A stretch of 7,004 nucleotides of DNA from Oscillospiraceae bacterium (GTDB lineage Bacteria; Bacillota; Clostridia; Oscillospirales; Acutalibacteraceae). Positions 6,136 through 7,004 of this stretch are shown here, piece by piece; position 1 is the stretch's first letter, and each line of letters opens with the position of its first letter. Position numbers and translations under genes: made by a program. Where the stretch lies: the NCBI GenBank assembly GCA_902761265.1, contig CACWJV010000116.1, positions 1-7,004 on the forward strand, given 5' to 3'. Under the pieces are notes generated by a model, which saw only the letters and a list, made by a program, of their open reading frames with translations, made no database searches and was not told the DNA's origin.

Positions 6136-7004
6136 TCAGTTGAGCGGGGTCTTCGCCTTTTCGTAATGCGGGAGACCGCACTTGCAGGTCTGGTTGATGC
6201 CGAGGTACTGATACCACAGGCGGGCGATGAACCATACCAGTTTGCTGAACACGTCAGTCTTGTGGCAGATATGGTCGCAGCCGTTGACAACCGCTTTGCA
6301 GACGTCGCAGATGTTGTCCTTGTCCTTATCAACGTGATCGGTCTTGGCGATCTTGAGCGATTCGTCAGAAGCGAGCGTTGTGCCGGCAGCGTTGGTGTAC
6401 TTCGTGCCGCAGTTGACGCAGGCGTAATGCGCTCTTATGCCTTCCTGCGTGCAGGTAGCCGGCACTTCTTTGACAGCCTTGATATCGTGCGCAATCTTCG
6501 GAAGCGTTTTTGTGTCAATGGCTTTGCCGCAGCCGTTCAGGCACAGTCTGCCCTGCAGGCCTTCCTTCTGGCATGTCGGCGGTTCAATAACCGTTGTTTC
6601 GCCGCTGTATTTATGACCCTTTGCTTTATAGGAGAGGTTCTTTTCCGAAGTGTCGCCTTCAACATACAGATCGTCCAATTCAAACGTCTCGTTGCACAAA
6701 CCGCAGATATAGACATGCTTCGCGTTTTCTTCGCAGGTGGCCGCCTTTTCTTTCACTTCGGCGCCGGCTTTGATGGTATGCGGCAGCTTGTCGAGCTTCA
6801 CGGTTTTAGTCGCTTCGCAGTTCGGGCAAGTCGCGATGCAGGAGCCTTCCTTATTACAGGTCGGAGGAACATAACCGACGGAACCGACCGACATATCCTT
6901 GACCCAGATGTGACCGGTTGCAGGCAGTTTCGCGTCTGCAGCGGAGCCGATCTGCTTGTAATAGTGCTCTGCAGTTTTGTTGTCTTTGTAGGTCGGCAGA
7001 CCTG
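6136..7004 (-). CDS. Cys-pair repeat protein, C-terminal 288 residues (probably secreted, function unknown)
   Basis: The frame is open to the right edge, so the start lies outside; the first internal Met (6894) has open sequence before it, has no clear ribosome binding site and falls inside the repeat array. At least four degenerate repeats of about 37-56 residues follow the plan V-x-P-[PA]-T-C-x-x-E-G ... C-x-x-C ... LP-x-x-H. The first Cys residues are at 49, 90, 144 and 184 of the visible part; the Cys pairs are C59/C62, C100/C103, C154/C158 and C195/C198. LPATGH at 26-31 is the end of an earlier unit. An Asp-rich loop, DHVDKDKDNICDVC (222-235), comes next. The protein ends with an aromatic segment (KLVWFIARLWYQYLGINQ, about 254-271) and CKCGLPHY. 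I associate such repeats with large extracellular proteins of gut Clostridia; zinc or disulfide binding is inferred. No anchor or enzyme domain is visible. A terminator follows directly. Confidence 0.88.
   Translation of the reverse strand, partial: GLPTYKDNKTAEHYYKQIGSAADAKLPATGHIWVKDMSVGSVGYVPPTCNKEGSCIATCPNCEATKTVKLDKLPHTIKAGAEVKEKAATCEENAKHVYICGLCNETFELDDLYVEGDTSEKNLSYKAKGHKYSGETTVIEPPTCQKEGLQGRLCLNGCGKAIDTKTLPKIAHDIKAVKEVPATCTQEGIRAHYACVNCGTKYTNAAGTTLASDESLKIAKTDHVDKDKDNICDVCKAVVNGCDHICHKTDVFSKLVWFIARLWYQYLGINQTCKCGLPHYEKAKTPLN
6334..6930 (-). repeat. Array of degenerate protein repeats with paired cysteines
   Basis: Units, read along the gene, lie at about 6870-6760, 6759-6592, 6591-6472 and 6471-6334, after the LPATGH end of an earlier unit at 6930-6910. 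Units 1, 3 and 4 keep PPTC or PATC followed by EG; unit 2 has AATC and lacks the EG. Unit 2 carries an insertion of about 15 residues between its CxxC and its His, and unit 3 has CxxxC instead of CxxC. The repeats are visible at the protein level; DNA identity between units appears low, suggesting an old duplication. Confidence 0.8.

Noticed and set aside
5738..6235. Minus-strand frame of 165 codons across the convergent region
   Set aside because: It runs through two strong terminators and overlaps the ends of two better-supported genes in other frames.

Overview
The window looks like chromosomal DNA of a Gram-positive anaerobe of the Clostridia, probably near the Oscillospiraceae/Ruminococcaceae. 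This is an inference from four things: AGGAGG-type ribosome binding sites, sigma-A-like promoters, intrinsic terminators with T-rich tails, and secreted proteins of types I associate with that group (a Cys-pair repeat protein and an uncharacterised alpha/beta hydrolase). Base composition is by eye somewhat above 50% G+C. No rRNA, tRNA, CRISPR array, insertion sequence or phage gene is visible.

Layout. Positions 1-2188, minus strand: the start of an oligopeptide/dipeptide-type ABC importer operon, read oppB (2188-1259), oppC (1244-186), oppD (172 to beyond the left edge). Gaps of 13-14 bases hold strong ribosome binding sites for oppC and oppD. Positions 2189-2433: a divergent regulatory region with a promoter for oppB (TTGCAA-17-TATAAT, minus) and one for the next gene (TTGATT-17-TATCTT, plus). 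Positions 2434-3882, plus: a full-length xylulokinase, closed by a 12-bp-stem terminator. Positions 4030-5865, plus: a secreted alpha/beta-hydrolase-like protein of 611 residues with its own extended -10 promoter and terminator. Positions 5866-6135: no convincing gene, but two facing terminators. Positions 6136-7004, minus: the C-terminal 288 residues of a protein made of Cys-pair repeats; its N-terminus lies beyond the right edge.

How the genes may work together. The importer and the xylulokinase diverge from a control region of about 240 bases. Members of the Opp/Dpp importer family can carry sugars as well as peptides, so a pentose or xylo-oligosaccharide uptake link is possible but unproven; no binding protein is in view. 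The hydrolase and the Cys-repeat protein converge and are separately transcribed, and both look extracytoplasmic. The oppB and hydrolase promoters share an 11-base identity over the -35 box, which could reflect shared control or chance.

The most interesting items are the Cys-repeat protein with its Trp-rich, CKCG-ending tail, and the hydrolase with a Pro in place of the first Gly of the nucleophile elbow. I see no clear new multi-gene system.
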